Positions 53,364 through 61,191 of a stretch of DNA of 64,000 nt are shown piece by piece. The translations under genes were made by a program, and so were the position numbers. Within the stretch, counting starts at the first letter, position 1. Every line of letters begins with the position of its first letter. The DNA comes from Oscillospiraceae bacterium. Lineage in GTDB: Bacteria > Bacillota > Clostridia > Oscillospirales > Ruminococcaceae. The notes below the pieces were generated by a model. It did no database searches. It was not told where the DNA came from and saw nothing but the letters and a program-made list of their open reading frames with translations. The stretch is taken from the NCBI GenBank assembly GCA_017461565.1, contig JAFTXQ010000005.1, positions 1-64,000 on the forward strand. The letters run 5' to 3'.

Positions 53364-55422
53364 CCGTATTCACCTTTGTATTTTCTGACAGAGGGAAGCT
53401 TAAAATAGCCTTGAACATATCGCCGTCGATATCAATATCGAACATACCGCCGCAGGCAAGAGTGAAGCCCTGTGCAATAGACAGTCCGAGTCCCGTGCCC
53501 TCGGTGCTTCTTGCCTTGTCGCCACGGGTGAAGCGTTCCATTATCTCGTCCTTGGTAAAGGTCATTTCATAAGCGGAGATATTCTTGATGATTATGTAAG
53601 CCCTGCTGTCACGCTTCTCAAGCGAATAGTATATCCTTGTACCCTTGAGTGAATACTTGAGCGCATTGTCAAGCAGATTCTGTATCACCCTGTAAAGGCG
53701 CTTTCCGTCGCTTATTATCGTCACGGGCGGCTCACAGATATTTGCCTTTACTTCAAGCCCTGAGTCTGTTATCTTGTCCTCCATCTCGCCGAGAGTCTGG
53801 TAAGACAGCTTTGCGAGGTCTATCGGCTCTTTTTCCACGGTTATCTCGCCGCTGGTGGTCTTTGCAAGCTCAAACACATCCGAAACGATGTTCTTAAGAC
53901 GCTCGGATTTACTCTGCAGTATTTCCACATATTCAGCCGCATCGCCTGTAAGCTCCTCCTTTGACAGAAGCTCGATATAGCCGATTATCGAGGTAAGCGG
54001 AGTTTTCAGATCATGGGATACGTTTGTTACAAGCTCCAGCTTCATGCGCTCAGCCTTGAGGCTCTCCTCGATGCTGCGGCGGTACTGCTCTGAAAGCTCG
54101 GTAAGGCGCACTGAGGACTCCTTATAAGGAGAGTTCTTTGACATATTGTGGAGCGGATTTGCCGCATAAGTTCCGCTGTGCATACGCTTTATCTGCGCCT
54201 CGAGTATGGCGCCGTCCCTGAGGATGAGGTATCTTCCGTAAAGAAGGGCTGCAAGTGCTAAAGCTTCGAGAATGATCCACAGAATCGCCATATCACGATT
54301 TACATACGAGTCAAGACAAAGTACAATAAGTGTTACCATAAACACGGTAAACAGAGCGAATACCACATCCATTATCAGCAGCTTTCTTGCCGCTGTCTTG
54401 GTTGTGTAAAGCTCGCCTGTGAATATCTCTTTTACAAAGCCGACAAAAAGCTTCAAGCCTGCCCAAAGCTTTTTCAGCAAGAACCAGGTAAAGCGAACGA
54501 CATGATACAGCAGGCAGTATTTCAGCGCACAGCTGTTCTTTCTTCTGACAGCATGAGATACGCAGAGATACCACAGCAGCATGAATGTGATGAGCGTCGC
54601 AACGCCGCACAACACCATATACAACACACGTCCGTTAAAGCTGAGGTGAAATGCCGTTGAACCGTCTATCACTCCGAACAGCGGATATACAGCGAACATT
54701 CCGCATAAAACGAACAGTGCTGCCGCTATCTCGACAGGAAGCTTCCAGATATTCCTCATTCCCGAAGCACCCTCAGAGTTCTCGCCCATTACCGCACAGG
54801 AAAGTGCAAGCAAAGCGATTCCGACGATCATCAGAACAGCCTCAGTAACCACTACGATGAACATATTGCGGCGCATCTCATACCAGTAGTCGGACATCTG
54901 TCCGATCATCTCATCTGAATAGCCTATCTCTACATAGTTATTCAAGGAGGCTTTATAACTGAGATAACTCTGATGATATTCCAGATAATCATAGATCAGT
55001 TCAGCACGCTCGGCTATCCTGCCATAGTTAAGATTGCCGCTGACGCCATTCTTGTCAAAACGAAGTCTGTAATCACGCACGCAATAGTCATTGCTGAATA
55101 CCAGGCTGTCCTGACGACCCTCGCAGAAATAATCAAGCATCTCCACGTTGTAGGTTATCTTCCAGTCAGGCATAGAATCATCAAAAATATCGTCTGCCAT
55201 ATCCATATCAGCCATAACGATATCTGCAAGATATTCGGAATTTCTGAAATCATCCGAAAGCAGTGCGTCAAAGCCATAGGTCTTATGCGACAGGCTGACG
55301 TAATCATAAGCCACTGTGTAGCCCCACACTATTCCCGCAGCGCCGAAGCAGATTATGTACAGCACCACCAGAAGCACCTTTACAGCACGGCTTCTGCTAA
55401 ATCTTCTCCATTTTGTATCCAA
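53356..55422 (-). CDS. sensor histidine kinase (VanS/PhoR-like)
   Basis: 688 residues from a TTG at 55422 (AAGGTGG 10 nt upstream; no ATG fits before the first membrane segment). One membrane segment at 15-36, an extracellular sensor region about 40-185, further segments between about 190 and 400, then HisKA with phospho-acceptor His in TNVSHDLKTPLTSIIGYIEL, N box NLLDNALKYSL and G box TEGTGLGLSIAQG. Overlaps the response regulator by 26 bp. The large multi-segment sensor region suggests a signal in or near the membrane, such as envelope stress. Confidence 0.92.
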   Translation of the reverse strand: MDTKWRRFSRSRAVKVLLVVLYIICFGAAGIVWGYTVAYDYVSLSHKTYGFDALLSDDFRNSEYLADIVMADMDMADDIFDDSMPDWKITYNVEMLDYFCEGRQDSLVFSNDYCVRDYRLRFDKNGVSGNLNYGRIAERAELIYDYLEYHQSYLSYKASLNNYVEIGYSDEMIGQMSDYWYEMRRNMFIVVVTEAVLMIVGIALLALSCAVMGENSEGASGMRNIWKLPVEIAAALFVLCGMFAVYPLFGVIDGSTAFHLSFNGRVLYMVLCGVATLITFMLLWYLCVSHAVRRKNSCALKYCLLYHVVRFTWFLLKKLWAGLKLFVGFVKEIFTGELYTTKTAARKLLIMDVVFALFTVFMVTLIVLCLDSYVNRDMAILWIILEALALAALLYGRYLILRDGAILEAQIKRMHSGTYAANPLHNMSKNSPYKESSVRLTELSEQYRRSIEESLKAERMKLELVTNVSHDLKTPLTSIIGYIELLSKEELTGDAAEYVEILQSKSERLKNIVSDVFELAKTTSGEITVEKEPIDLAKLSYQTLGEMEDKITDSGLEVKANICEPPVTIISDGKRLYRVIQNLLDNALKYSLKGTRIYYSLEKRDSRAYIIIKNISAYEMTFTKDEIMERFTRGDKARSTEGTGLGLSIAQGFTLACGGMFDIDIDGDMFKAILSFPLSENTKVNTDG

Positions 55423-56098
55423 CGCCCCACACCACCTTTAAATATTTTGGTTCCCTAGGATTGATCTCGATCTTTTCACGGATACGGCGGATATGCACCA
55501 TCACCGTATTTTCGACCGCATACGCCGTTTCATGCCAGACCTTTTCGTATATCTGCTCAGCAGAGAATACCCTGCCCGCATTCGACATCAGAAGCTCCAG
55601 TATACTGTATTCCTTTGCGGTGAGCTTCACTGTTTCGCCCTCGACTACGACACTGCGCTCATCCGATTTCAGCAGAAGTCCGCCCATCCTTATATCGCCG
55701 CCAACAAGACGATTGGAATAATCGCCGAGGGACATATATCTTCTGAGCTGGGACTTCACCCTTGCTATAAGCTCGGGCGGCGAAAACGGCTTTGTTATGT
55801 AATCATCCGCTCCGATGGAAAGTCCAAGCACCTTGTCGCTCTCCTCGGTCTTTGCCGAGAGCAGGATTATCGGAATGTTGCGTCCGTTGCGTATGTTTAT
55901 GGTGGCGGATATTCCGTCCATCTCGGGCATCATGATATCTAAAATGATAAGATGTATCTCCTCGTCCGACAGCTTCTCGACTGCCTCTTTTCCGTTGTAG
56001 GCGCAGACAGTTTCTATCCCCTCGTGCTGTAAAAGCTTTGAAACAGCGCCGACTATCGCACGGTCATCATCCACGACGAGCACCTTTTGCTGCGACAT
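55397..56098 (-). CDS. OmpR/PhoB-family response regulator
   Basis: 233 residues. Receiver: KVLVVDDDRAIVGAVSKLLQ with the acidic pocket, phospho-acceptor Asp in LIILDIMMPEMDG, LLSAKTEESDKVLGLSIGADDYITKPFSP. C-terminal winged helix: VKLTAKEYSILELLMSNAGR and VMVHIRRIREKIE. First gene of an operon of four overlapping genes. Upstream direct repeats (TTCTTA) are a likely binding site. Close in sequence type to VanR. Confidence 0.95.
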   Translation of the reverse strand: MSQQKVLVVDDDRAIVGAVSKLLQHEGIETVCAYNGKEAVEKLSDEEIHLIILDIMMPEMDGISATINIRNGRNIPIILLSAKTEESDKVLGLSIGADDYITKPFSPPELIARVKSQLRRYMSLGDYSNRLVGGDIRMGGLLLKSDERSVVVEGETVKLTAKEYSILELLMSNAGRVFSAEQIYEKVWHETAYAVENTVMVHIRRIREKIEINPREPKYLKVVWGVGYKMEKI

Positions 56099-56131
56099 AA
56101 TTTCCCCTCTTTCTGTTTATATATTAAACAT

Positions 56132-56185
56132 ATTGTAGCATTACTTTCTTATAAAAAACACAACAAAATTCTTACAAATTTCTTA
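56132..56185 (-). promoter_or_regulatory. activator-type promoter region of the two-component operon
   Basis: On the minus strand TACAAT (56132-56137) serves as -10 but the position 17 bp upstream holds TGTTTT, a poor -35. Further upstream are TAAGAA direct repeats at 56180-56185, 56169-56174 and 56146-56151 (starts 11 and 23 bp apart). OmpR-type regulators bind 11-bp-spaced direct repeats, so autoactivation is likely. Confidence 0.45.
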
Positions 56186-56186
56186 A

Positions 56187-56216
56187 GGAATATCTTTCTT
56201 CGTCGTGTACAGACTA
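56187..56216 (+). promoter_or_regulatory. candidate sigma-G/F promoter of pdaA-like gene
   Basis: GGAATA (56187-56192), 17-nt spacer, CAGACTA (56210-56216) matches the forespore sigma-G consensus (TGAATA, CATACTA) at most positions, and ends 30 bp before the start codon. Confidence 0.4.
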
Positions 56217-56246
56217 ATTCTGCATCACAAAAACGGAGATGATAAA

Positions 56247-57011
56247 ATGAACAGATTTCTTTGCGCCTCTGCCGCAATAATGATGAGCGTTTCTGCGGCG
56301 GGAGCTTCGGAATACTCCTACCTGTATGATTTCAGCGAGGAAAAGATAGCCTACGGCATGGGCAACGAAACAGATGCGCAGAACCGCCCTCTAGGAGCGA
56401 TAAGCGCACAGCGCCAATACGGCGACAAGGGTGCGCTGTTTATCGGGGAGGAGCAGGACAAGCGCCTTTGGCTCACCTTTGACGAGGGCTACGAAAACGG
56501 CTACACGCCTAAAATACTGGATACTCTTAAGGAAAAGAACGTCCGAGCGGTGTTCTTTGTGACCTACGACTACTGTGAGAAGAACCCTGAGCTGATCCGC
56601 CGCATGATAGACGAGGGACACACCGTGGGAAACCACACCTGGAGCCACCCCTCACTGCCTGAATGTTCTCCCGACGAGCTTTATGCAGAGCTTTCGCTGC
56701 TGCACAAGTATGTAAAGGAGAACTTTGACTACGAAATGTACGTCATGCGACCTCCGATGGGCGAATTTTCGGAAAGAGTCCTCGCCTGTGCAAGAGAGCT
56801 TGGATATACCACCGTTCTGTGGAGCTTCGCCTATCCCGACTGGGATGTAAACTCACAGCCGGAAAAAAACGCAGCCTACGAAAAGATAACCTCTAAAACT
56901 CATAACGGTGCGGTTTATCTGCTTCACGCAGTTTCAAAGACAAACACCGAGATACTCGGTGATGTTATCGACTACTGGAAGAACGAGGGATACCTCATAA
57001 CACCTATGTGA
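56247..57011 (+). CDS. PdaA-like polysaccharide deacetylase
   Basis: 254 residues. Start at 56247 has GGAGA 8 nt upstream and gives a signal peptide (MNRFLCASAAIMMSVSAAGA). NodB fold: LWLTFDEGYENGYTPKIL, the FDEGY form of the catalytic Asp motif as in PdaA; GHTVGNHTWSHPSLPE for the metal HxxxH; MRPPMGEFSERVLACA and WSFAYPDWD. PdaA N-deacetylates muramic acid to make the delta-lactam of the spore cortex, needed for germination. Monocistronic between a candidate forespore promoter and a strong terminator. Confidence 0.85.
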   Translation: MNRFLCASAAIMMSVSAAGASEYSYLYDFSEEKIAYGMGNETDAQNRPLGAISAQRQYGDKGALFIGEEQDKRLWLTFDEGYENGYTPKILDTLKEKNVRAVFFVTYDYCEKNPELIRRMIDEGHTVGNHTWSHPSLPECSPDELYAELSLLHKYVKENFDYEMYVMRPPMGEFSERVLACARELGYTTVLWSFAYPDWDVNSQPEKNAAYEKITSKTHNGAVYLLHAVSKTNTEILGDVIDYWKNEGYLITPM

Positions 57012-57017
57012 TATACC

Positions 57018-57060
57018 CAAAACGGGAGAACAGGCTTATCATACCTGCACTCCCGTTTTG
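57018..57060. terminator. bidirectional terminator
   Basis: Ten-base-pair arms caaaacggga / tcccgttttg with an inner cagg/cctg pair, 6 bp past the pdaA stop and directly at the stop of the convergent binding-protein gene. Confidence 0.8.
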
Positions 57061-57061
57061 T

Positions 57062-57955
57062 TCATTCTGCATCGGGAGCAAGCTGCTCCGATATCTGATC
57101 ATAGATGTCAAATGTGCGTGTAGACGGACGCTCAAAGCCTGCCGCCGATACAAACACCACCTTTGCGCCGTTATCAGCAAAAGCAGACAGCACGGCGTTA
57201 TTATTTATATCGCTCATCGACAGGCTGTCGCAGGCAACTATGAAAGACGGTGACGCATCGCCAAGCTCTGAAAGCTCACAATAGCCCTCGGAAGTGCAGA
57301 TGTTGGTTCCGCAAAGCGACAGTACCCCGTTCTCAAAAGTGCTGCCTCCTGCGGCGGTAAGCTTGCCCGTAACGTATACAAAACTGTCAAGCTTTACGCT
57401 CTCAGCAGCTGCCCTCATTTCAGCGGTATACTTTTCCCCCTTTGCCGCCGCAGCTTGTGTTCCGACAAAAGCGGAAGCTATATCACTGTAAAGCCTGCCG
57501 TAATCCTCAGCTGATACCGGAGGCGCCAGTCTTACAACTGCAATATCCGCATCCTGAAGCGTATACATATCCCTCTCGGACAATTCTGTCAGAGTAAACA
57601 GCACATCAGGCGACATCCCTGTAATTATCTCAAGCTCGGGGTTTTCAGCGCTTCCCACTCTCTGAAGCGAAAGCTCGGGATAATCGCAGTAGCTGCTTAT
57701 TCCACAAAGCCTGTCAGTGTATCCCATCTCTGCAATGATCTCTGTTATTGCTGGAGAAAGGCTGACAACCCTGTCCGCTTCCTCATGTATCTGAACGCCC
57801 TGTATCTCAACGGGGAAAACAGACGCTTCAGCAGTATCTGTGCTTTCCGTACCTGATATGATTATCTCCGTAGGCACAGAAGAGGACTCCTGCGGCTGTG
57901 TATCACACGCCGAAAGCAATATAAGCATCGGAAAAAGTATCAATAAACGTTTCAT
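57062..57955 (-). CDS. BtuF/FepB-like substrate-binding lipoprotein
   Basis: 297 residues. Start at 57955 (AAGGAG, 7-nt spacing) gives a lipoprotein signal with lipobox LLSAC; the longer upstream frame lies in the neighbouring gene. ADRVVSLSPAITEIIAEMGY followed by GISSYCDYPE and a long connecting helix is the periplasmic-binding fold for cobalamin, haem or siderophores. Compared with typical family members it is short of an obvious ligand motif. No permease is adjacent. Third gene after dusB and DUF815, 16 bp downstream. Confidence 0.78.
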   Translation of the reverse strand: MKRLLILFPMLILLSACDTQPQESSSVPTEIIISGTESTDTAEASVFPVEIQGVQIHEEADRVVSLSPAITEIIAEMGYTDRLCGISSYCDYPELSLQRVGSAENPELEIITGMSPDVLFTLTELSERDMYTLQDADIAVVRLAPPVSAEDYGRLYSDIASAFVGTQAAAAKGEKYTAEMRAAAESVKLDSFVYVTGKLTAAGGSTFENGVLSLCGTNICTSEGYCELSELGDASPSFIVACDSLSMSDINNNAVLSAFADNGAKVVFVSAAGFERPSTRTFDIYDQISEQLAPDAE

Positions 57956-57971
57956 GTAAACGCTCCTTAGT

Positions 57972-59156
57972 TCAATAATCCATACCCAGCTCGATACGAC
58001 CCACAAGATGATCGATGAACTGGCGTGCAACACGTGGCGAACGTCCGCTCCTGCGCAGCGCAAAGCGCTCAGCCGCAGCAAACAGCTCCTCATCGGGAAG
58101 CGAGAGCTGCCTGTCATCGGCAAGCTGCTTTACAATATCAAGATAGACCTCTTTGTTCGGCTTGCTGAACGTAACAAACAGTCCGAAGCGATCTGCAAGC
58201 GACATACTCTCGTCAATTGCATCGGAACGGCTGATATCATCGCCCGAGCGTTCTGCCGAGGTCTCCTTTACGATCTTGCGGCGGTTTGTTGTGGCATAGA
58301 TCAGGATATTTTCGGGACGTGCCGAAAGAGAACCCTCAAGCGCCGCCTTTAAAATACCGAAGCGGTCATCGCTTTCGGCAAAGGTGAGATCATCGATGGT
58401 GATGATAAAACGGAGAGGATTGTTTTTAAGTATTCTGAAAAGCTTAGGAAGCCCCGCAACATCGTTCTTTGACACTTCCACCATACGCAGTCCGTCAAAC
58501 TCATTCAGAAGCGCCTTTACCGTGCTGGATTTTCCTGTGCCACGGTCGCCGTAAAGCAGAACATTCTGCGCAGGCTTTCTGTTGAGGAAGCAAACGGTGT
58601 TTTCAACCACCTGATCACGCTGTACCTTGTAATTCTTGAGGTCCGAAAGTCGGATGGGATCGGTGTTCTCTACGGGAAAAAGCTCGTTCCCATCAAAGGA
58701 GAAGGCCTTGTACCTTGCAAACATTCCGCTGCCGTGCTTTGCCGCAAAGCTGAGGAAATAATCGGCGGTGTAACTGAACTCGCCCTGCTCGAAATCAGGA
58801 AGGCTATGGAAAAGCAGGTTATCAAACCTATCGGAAAGCATGGCTTTCAGCTTTTCCGCACTATACCGCGACAGAAACTCTATCGTATGAAGATCACACT
58901 CTATCGCTTTTTTCTGTAACTCCGTAGGCGCAGCGGCGCATTTTGCAATAAACTCAGACTCGGAATACACCAGCATATCATGAAGATACTCTCCTAAAGT
59001 CCTGCCGCTTATCAGAAGCTGACGGCATATCTCTCCATAGGCTTCAAAGCATTCCACCTCACCGCTGCCGCTGAATTTTGCAAACGCCTTAAGAACCACA
59101 TCATCCTTTACATCAAAGGTGCATATCGCAGCGACCGCATTTTTTATTTTATCCAT
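57972..59156 (-). CDS. DUF815-family AAA+ ATPase
   Basis: 394 residues. N-terminal helical region to about 180; P-loop NVLLYGDRGTGKSSTVKALL, Walker B FIITIDDLTFAESDDRFG, sensor 1 ENILIYATTNRRKIV, and conserved Arg-rich end RRSGRSPRVARQFIDHLV. This is the DUF815 (COG2607) family, of unknown target, resembling a remote ClpB/RuvB-like ATPase. Overlaps dusB by 8 bp. Confidence 0.85.
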   Translation of the reverse strand: MDKIKNAVAAICTFDVKDDVVLKAFAKFSGSGEVECFEAYGEICRQLLISGRTLGEYLHDMLVYSESEFIAKCAAAPTELQKKAIECDLHTIEFLSRYSAEKLKAMLSDRFDNLLFHSLPDFEQGEFSYTADYFLSFAAKHGSGMFARYKAFSFDGNELFPVENTDPIRLSDLKNYKVQRDQVVENTVCFLNRKPAQNVLLYGDRGTGKSSTVKALLNEFDGLRMVEVSKNDVAGLPKLFRILKNNPLRFIITIDDLTFAESDDRFGILKAALEGSLSARPENILIYATTNRRKIVKETSAERSGDDISRSDAIDESMSLADRFGLFVTFSKPNKEVYLDIVKQLADDRQLSLPDEELFAAAERFALRRSGRSPRVARQFIDHLVGRIELGMDY

Positions 59157-60138
59157 TGTTTTCTCCAGTCTGTTGTTCTGCTATCATTTCTATAAGTCTT
59201 TCAAGGTCATCAAGGGTGTTAAGCGTTCCACAAAGGTTTCTGAACCTTGCTGCGCCATTCATCCCCTTAAGATACCACGAGGCGTGACGTCTTGCCTCTT
59301 TCATGCCAACCTTTTCGCCTTTATCATCCACTAAAAGTTCGATGTGACGGCGCATTATCTTAAGCTTTTCCTCAAAGGACGGCTCGGGACGGACAGGCTT
59401 ACCCTCAAAATAATCCTTTATCTGTCCGAAGAGCCAGGGTCTGCCGTAGCTGCCCCTGCCTATCATGACAAGATCACAGCCTGTGTATTCGTACATTTTT
59501 TTGCAGAGCTCAGGAGAAGAAACATCACCGTTTCCGATCACGGGGATGCCCACCGCCTGCTTCACATCCCGGATGATGTCCCAGTCTGCCGTACCGGAAT
59601 AAAGCTGCGCCTTAGTCCTGCCGTGGACTGCAACAGCCGCAGCTCCGTTCTCCTCCGCTATCTTCGCCATCTCAACGGCATTGACCGAGCTTTCATCCCA
59701 GCCCTTGCGTATCTTTACAGTAACGGGGATATCCGTAGCGGATACAGCCGCCTTTACAAGCTCGCCGAAAAGCTTCGGGGTCTTCATAAGTGCGCTTCCC
59801 GCACCGCCGCCTACTATCTTGGGCATAGGACAACCAGCATTGATATCGATTATATCAGGCTTGTATTTCTCTGTTATCTTGACCGCTGCCGCCATGAACT
59901 CAGGTTCTGCACCAAAAAGCTGCACTGCCATAGGGTGCTCTGCTTCGGTCGATGTCAACAGCTCAGCAGTCTTGCGGTCACTGTAACAAAGTCCCTTGCA
60001 GCTTGCCATCTCGCCTACCACATACGCTGCACCGTATTCCTTTGCCATAAGGCGGTACGCCCTGTCGGCAACGCTCGCCATAGGAGCAAGTGCGGCGGTC
60101 TTTTCTATCTGTACACCACCGATGTTGATATATTCCAT
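59149..60138 (-). CDS. dusB: tRNA-dihydrouridine synthase DusB
   Basis: 329 residues. FMN-dependent TIM barrel: TAALAPMASVADRAYRLMAK, IIDINAGCPMPKIVGGGAGS with the catalytic Cys loop, AAVAVHGRTKAQLYSG, VIGNGDVSSPELCKKMYEYT and MIGRGSYGRPWLF. Reduces uridine in the tRNA D-loop with NADPH. SD AGGGAG. First gene of a three-gene unit. Confidence 0.95.
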   Translation of the reverse strand: MEYINIGGVQIEKTAALAPMASVADRAYRLMAKEYGAAYVVGEMASCKGLCYSDRKTAELLTSTEAEHPMAVQLFGAEPEFMAAAVKITEKYKPDIIDINAGCPMPKIVGGGAGSALMKTPKLFGELVKAAVSATDIPVTVKIRKGWDESSVNAVEMAKIAEENGAAAVAVHGRTKAQLYSGTADWDIIRDVKQAVGIPVIGNGDVSSPELCKKMYEYTGCDLVMIGRGSYGRPWLFGQIKDYFEGKPVRPEPSFEEKLKIMRRHIELLVDDKGEKVGMKEARRHASWYLKGMNGAARFRNLCGTLNTLDDLERLIEMIAEQQTGENNG

Positions 60139-60186
60139 CAGGTATTCTCCCTTTTAAACAACAAATTTCATAATAACTCAGTTTAT

Positions 60187-60215
60187 ATTTTACCACAAAA
60201 TCTCCGAGTGTTCAA
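60187..60215 (-). promoter_or_regulatory. promoter of dusB-DUF815-btuF-like operon
   Basis: On the minus strand TTGAAC (60210-60215), 17-nt spacer, TAAAAT (60187-60192). The divergent promoter of the next gene begins 7 bp further on. Confidence 0.65.
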
Positions 60216-60222
60216 GTTCATA

Positions 60223-60251
60223 TTGTAATTTTTATAAAAATATGATAGAAT
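60223..60251 (+). promoter_or_regulatory. promoter of DUF1624 gene
   Basis: TTGTAA (60223-60228), 17-nt spacer, TAGAAT (60246-60251), 32 bp before the start. Confidence 0.6.
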
Positions 60252-60283
60252 ATAAAGATAAGAGCAATTTCAAGGGGGACATT

Positions 60284-61030
60284 ATGGCTAAATCAGGAAA
60301 TTCTTCAAGAGTCGGACTGTTCGACGAATTACGAGGCTTTGCTATCATCTGCATGGTTATTTATCATGCGATGTATGATCTTAAATATCTTCACGGCATC
60401 GATGTCCCTATCTTCTTCGAGAGCTGGTTCGATGTTATCCGTGATATCTTTGCAGGTATGTTCATGTTCATCTCGGGAACGGTGTGCAAATATTCCTCAA
60501 ATAATATAAAGCGTGGCGCACAGTGCTTCTTCATCGGAATGATGATGACTTTCATAATGCCATTTTTCATGAACGGAACTGTTCTGTTCGGTATACTGCA
60601 TTTCATGGGAATCAGCATGATGATCTACGGTCTGTGCGAGGGTATCCTCAACAAGATCCCCTCCATTGTGGGAATTATTATATGCGTGTTCCTCTTTATC
60701 TTCACTATGAACGTACAGAACGGCTATCTCGGCTTCGGAGGCTTCGCTATCATCGATATCCCCTCCAAGGCTTATGAAGTAGGCGTGCTTTTCCCATTAG
60801 GTATCGCAGGAAACGGCTTCTATTCCGCTGACTGGTTCCCGCTGCTGCCGTGGCTGTTCGTGTTCATCGCAGGAAGCTACTTCGGAACCTACGCCAAGAA
60901 TGGCGATCTGCCAAAGTGGGTATACCCCGTACACATCAAGTGGCTCGCAACAGTGGGAAGATACACGATATGGGTATATATCCTGCACCAGCCGATACTG
61001 TATTTCCTGTTTAACCTTATTTTCTCATAA
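60284..61030 (+). CDS. DUF1624/HGSNAT-type membrane acyltransferase-like protein
   Basis: 248 residues, about seven membrane segments. Start at 60284 (AGGGGG, 5 nt upstream). Conserved DELRGFAIICMVIYHAMYDL, FMFISGTVC and LHFMGISMMIYGL, plus PWLFVFIAGSYFG, match the heparan-alpha-glucosaminide N-acetyltransferase catalytic domain (DUF1624). Members probably transfer acyl groups across the membrane onto glycans. Substrate unknown. Monocistronic between dusB and lon. Confidence 0.85.
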   Translation: MAKSGNSSRVGLFDELRGFAIICMVIYHAMYDLKYLHGIDVPIFFESWFDVIRDIFAGMFMFISGTVCKYSSNNIKRGAQCFFIGMMMTFIMPFFMNGTVLFGILHFMGISMMIYGLCEGILNKIPSIVGIIICVFLFIFTMNVQNGYLGFGGFAIIDIPSKAYEVGVLFPLGIAGNGFYSADWFPLLPWLFVFIAGSYFGTYAKNGDLPKWVYPVHIKWLATVGRYTIWVYILHQPILYFLFNLIFS

Positions 61031-61068
61031 CATCGGAAAAGTGGGCATAAATTGGCTTTACAAAACAC

Positions 61069-61097
61069 TTGCAAAATCCGATAAAATGATATATAAT
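61069..61097 (+). promoter_or_regulatory. promoter of lon
   Basis: TTGCAA (61069-61074), 17-nt spacer, TATAAT (61092-61097), 94 bp before the start. The leader contains a small stem (ggcgg/ccgcc, about 61143-61157). No CtsR or CIRCE operator is seen. Confidence 0.75.
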
Positions 61098-61191
61098 AGT
61101 ATTTGTGTCTGTATAACACAGCACCGACACAAGATCACCGGAAGGCGGACTTCCCGCCAGCATATAGATAGAAAAAGAAAGGAAGATATCA

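Noticed and set aside
57956-58123. 56-codon N-terminal extension of the BtuF-like protein
   Set aside because: The lipoprotein signal and AAGGAG define the start at 57955; the extension lies inside the DUF815 gene.
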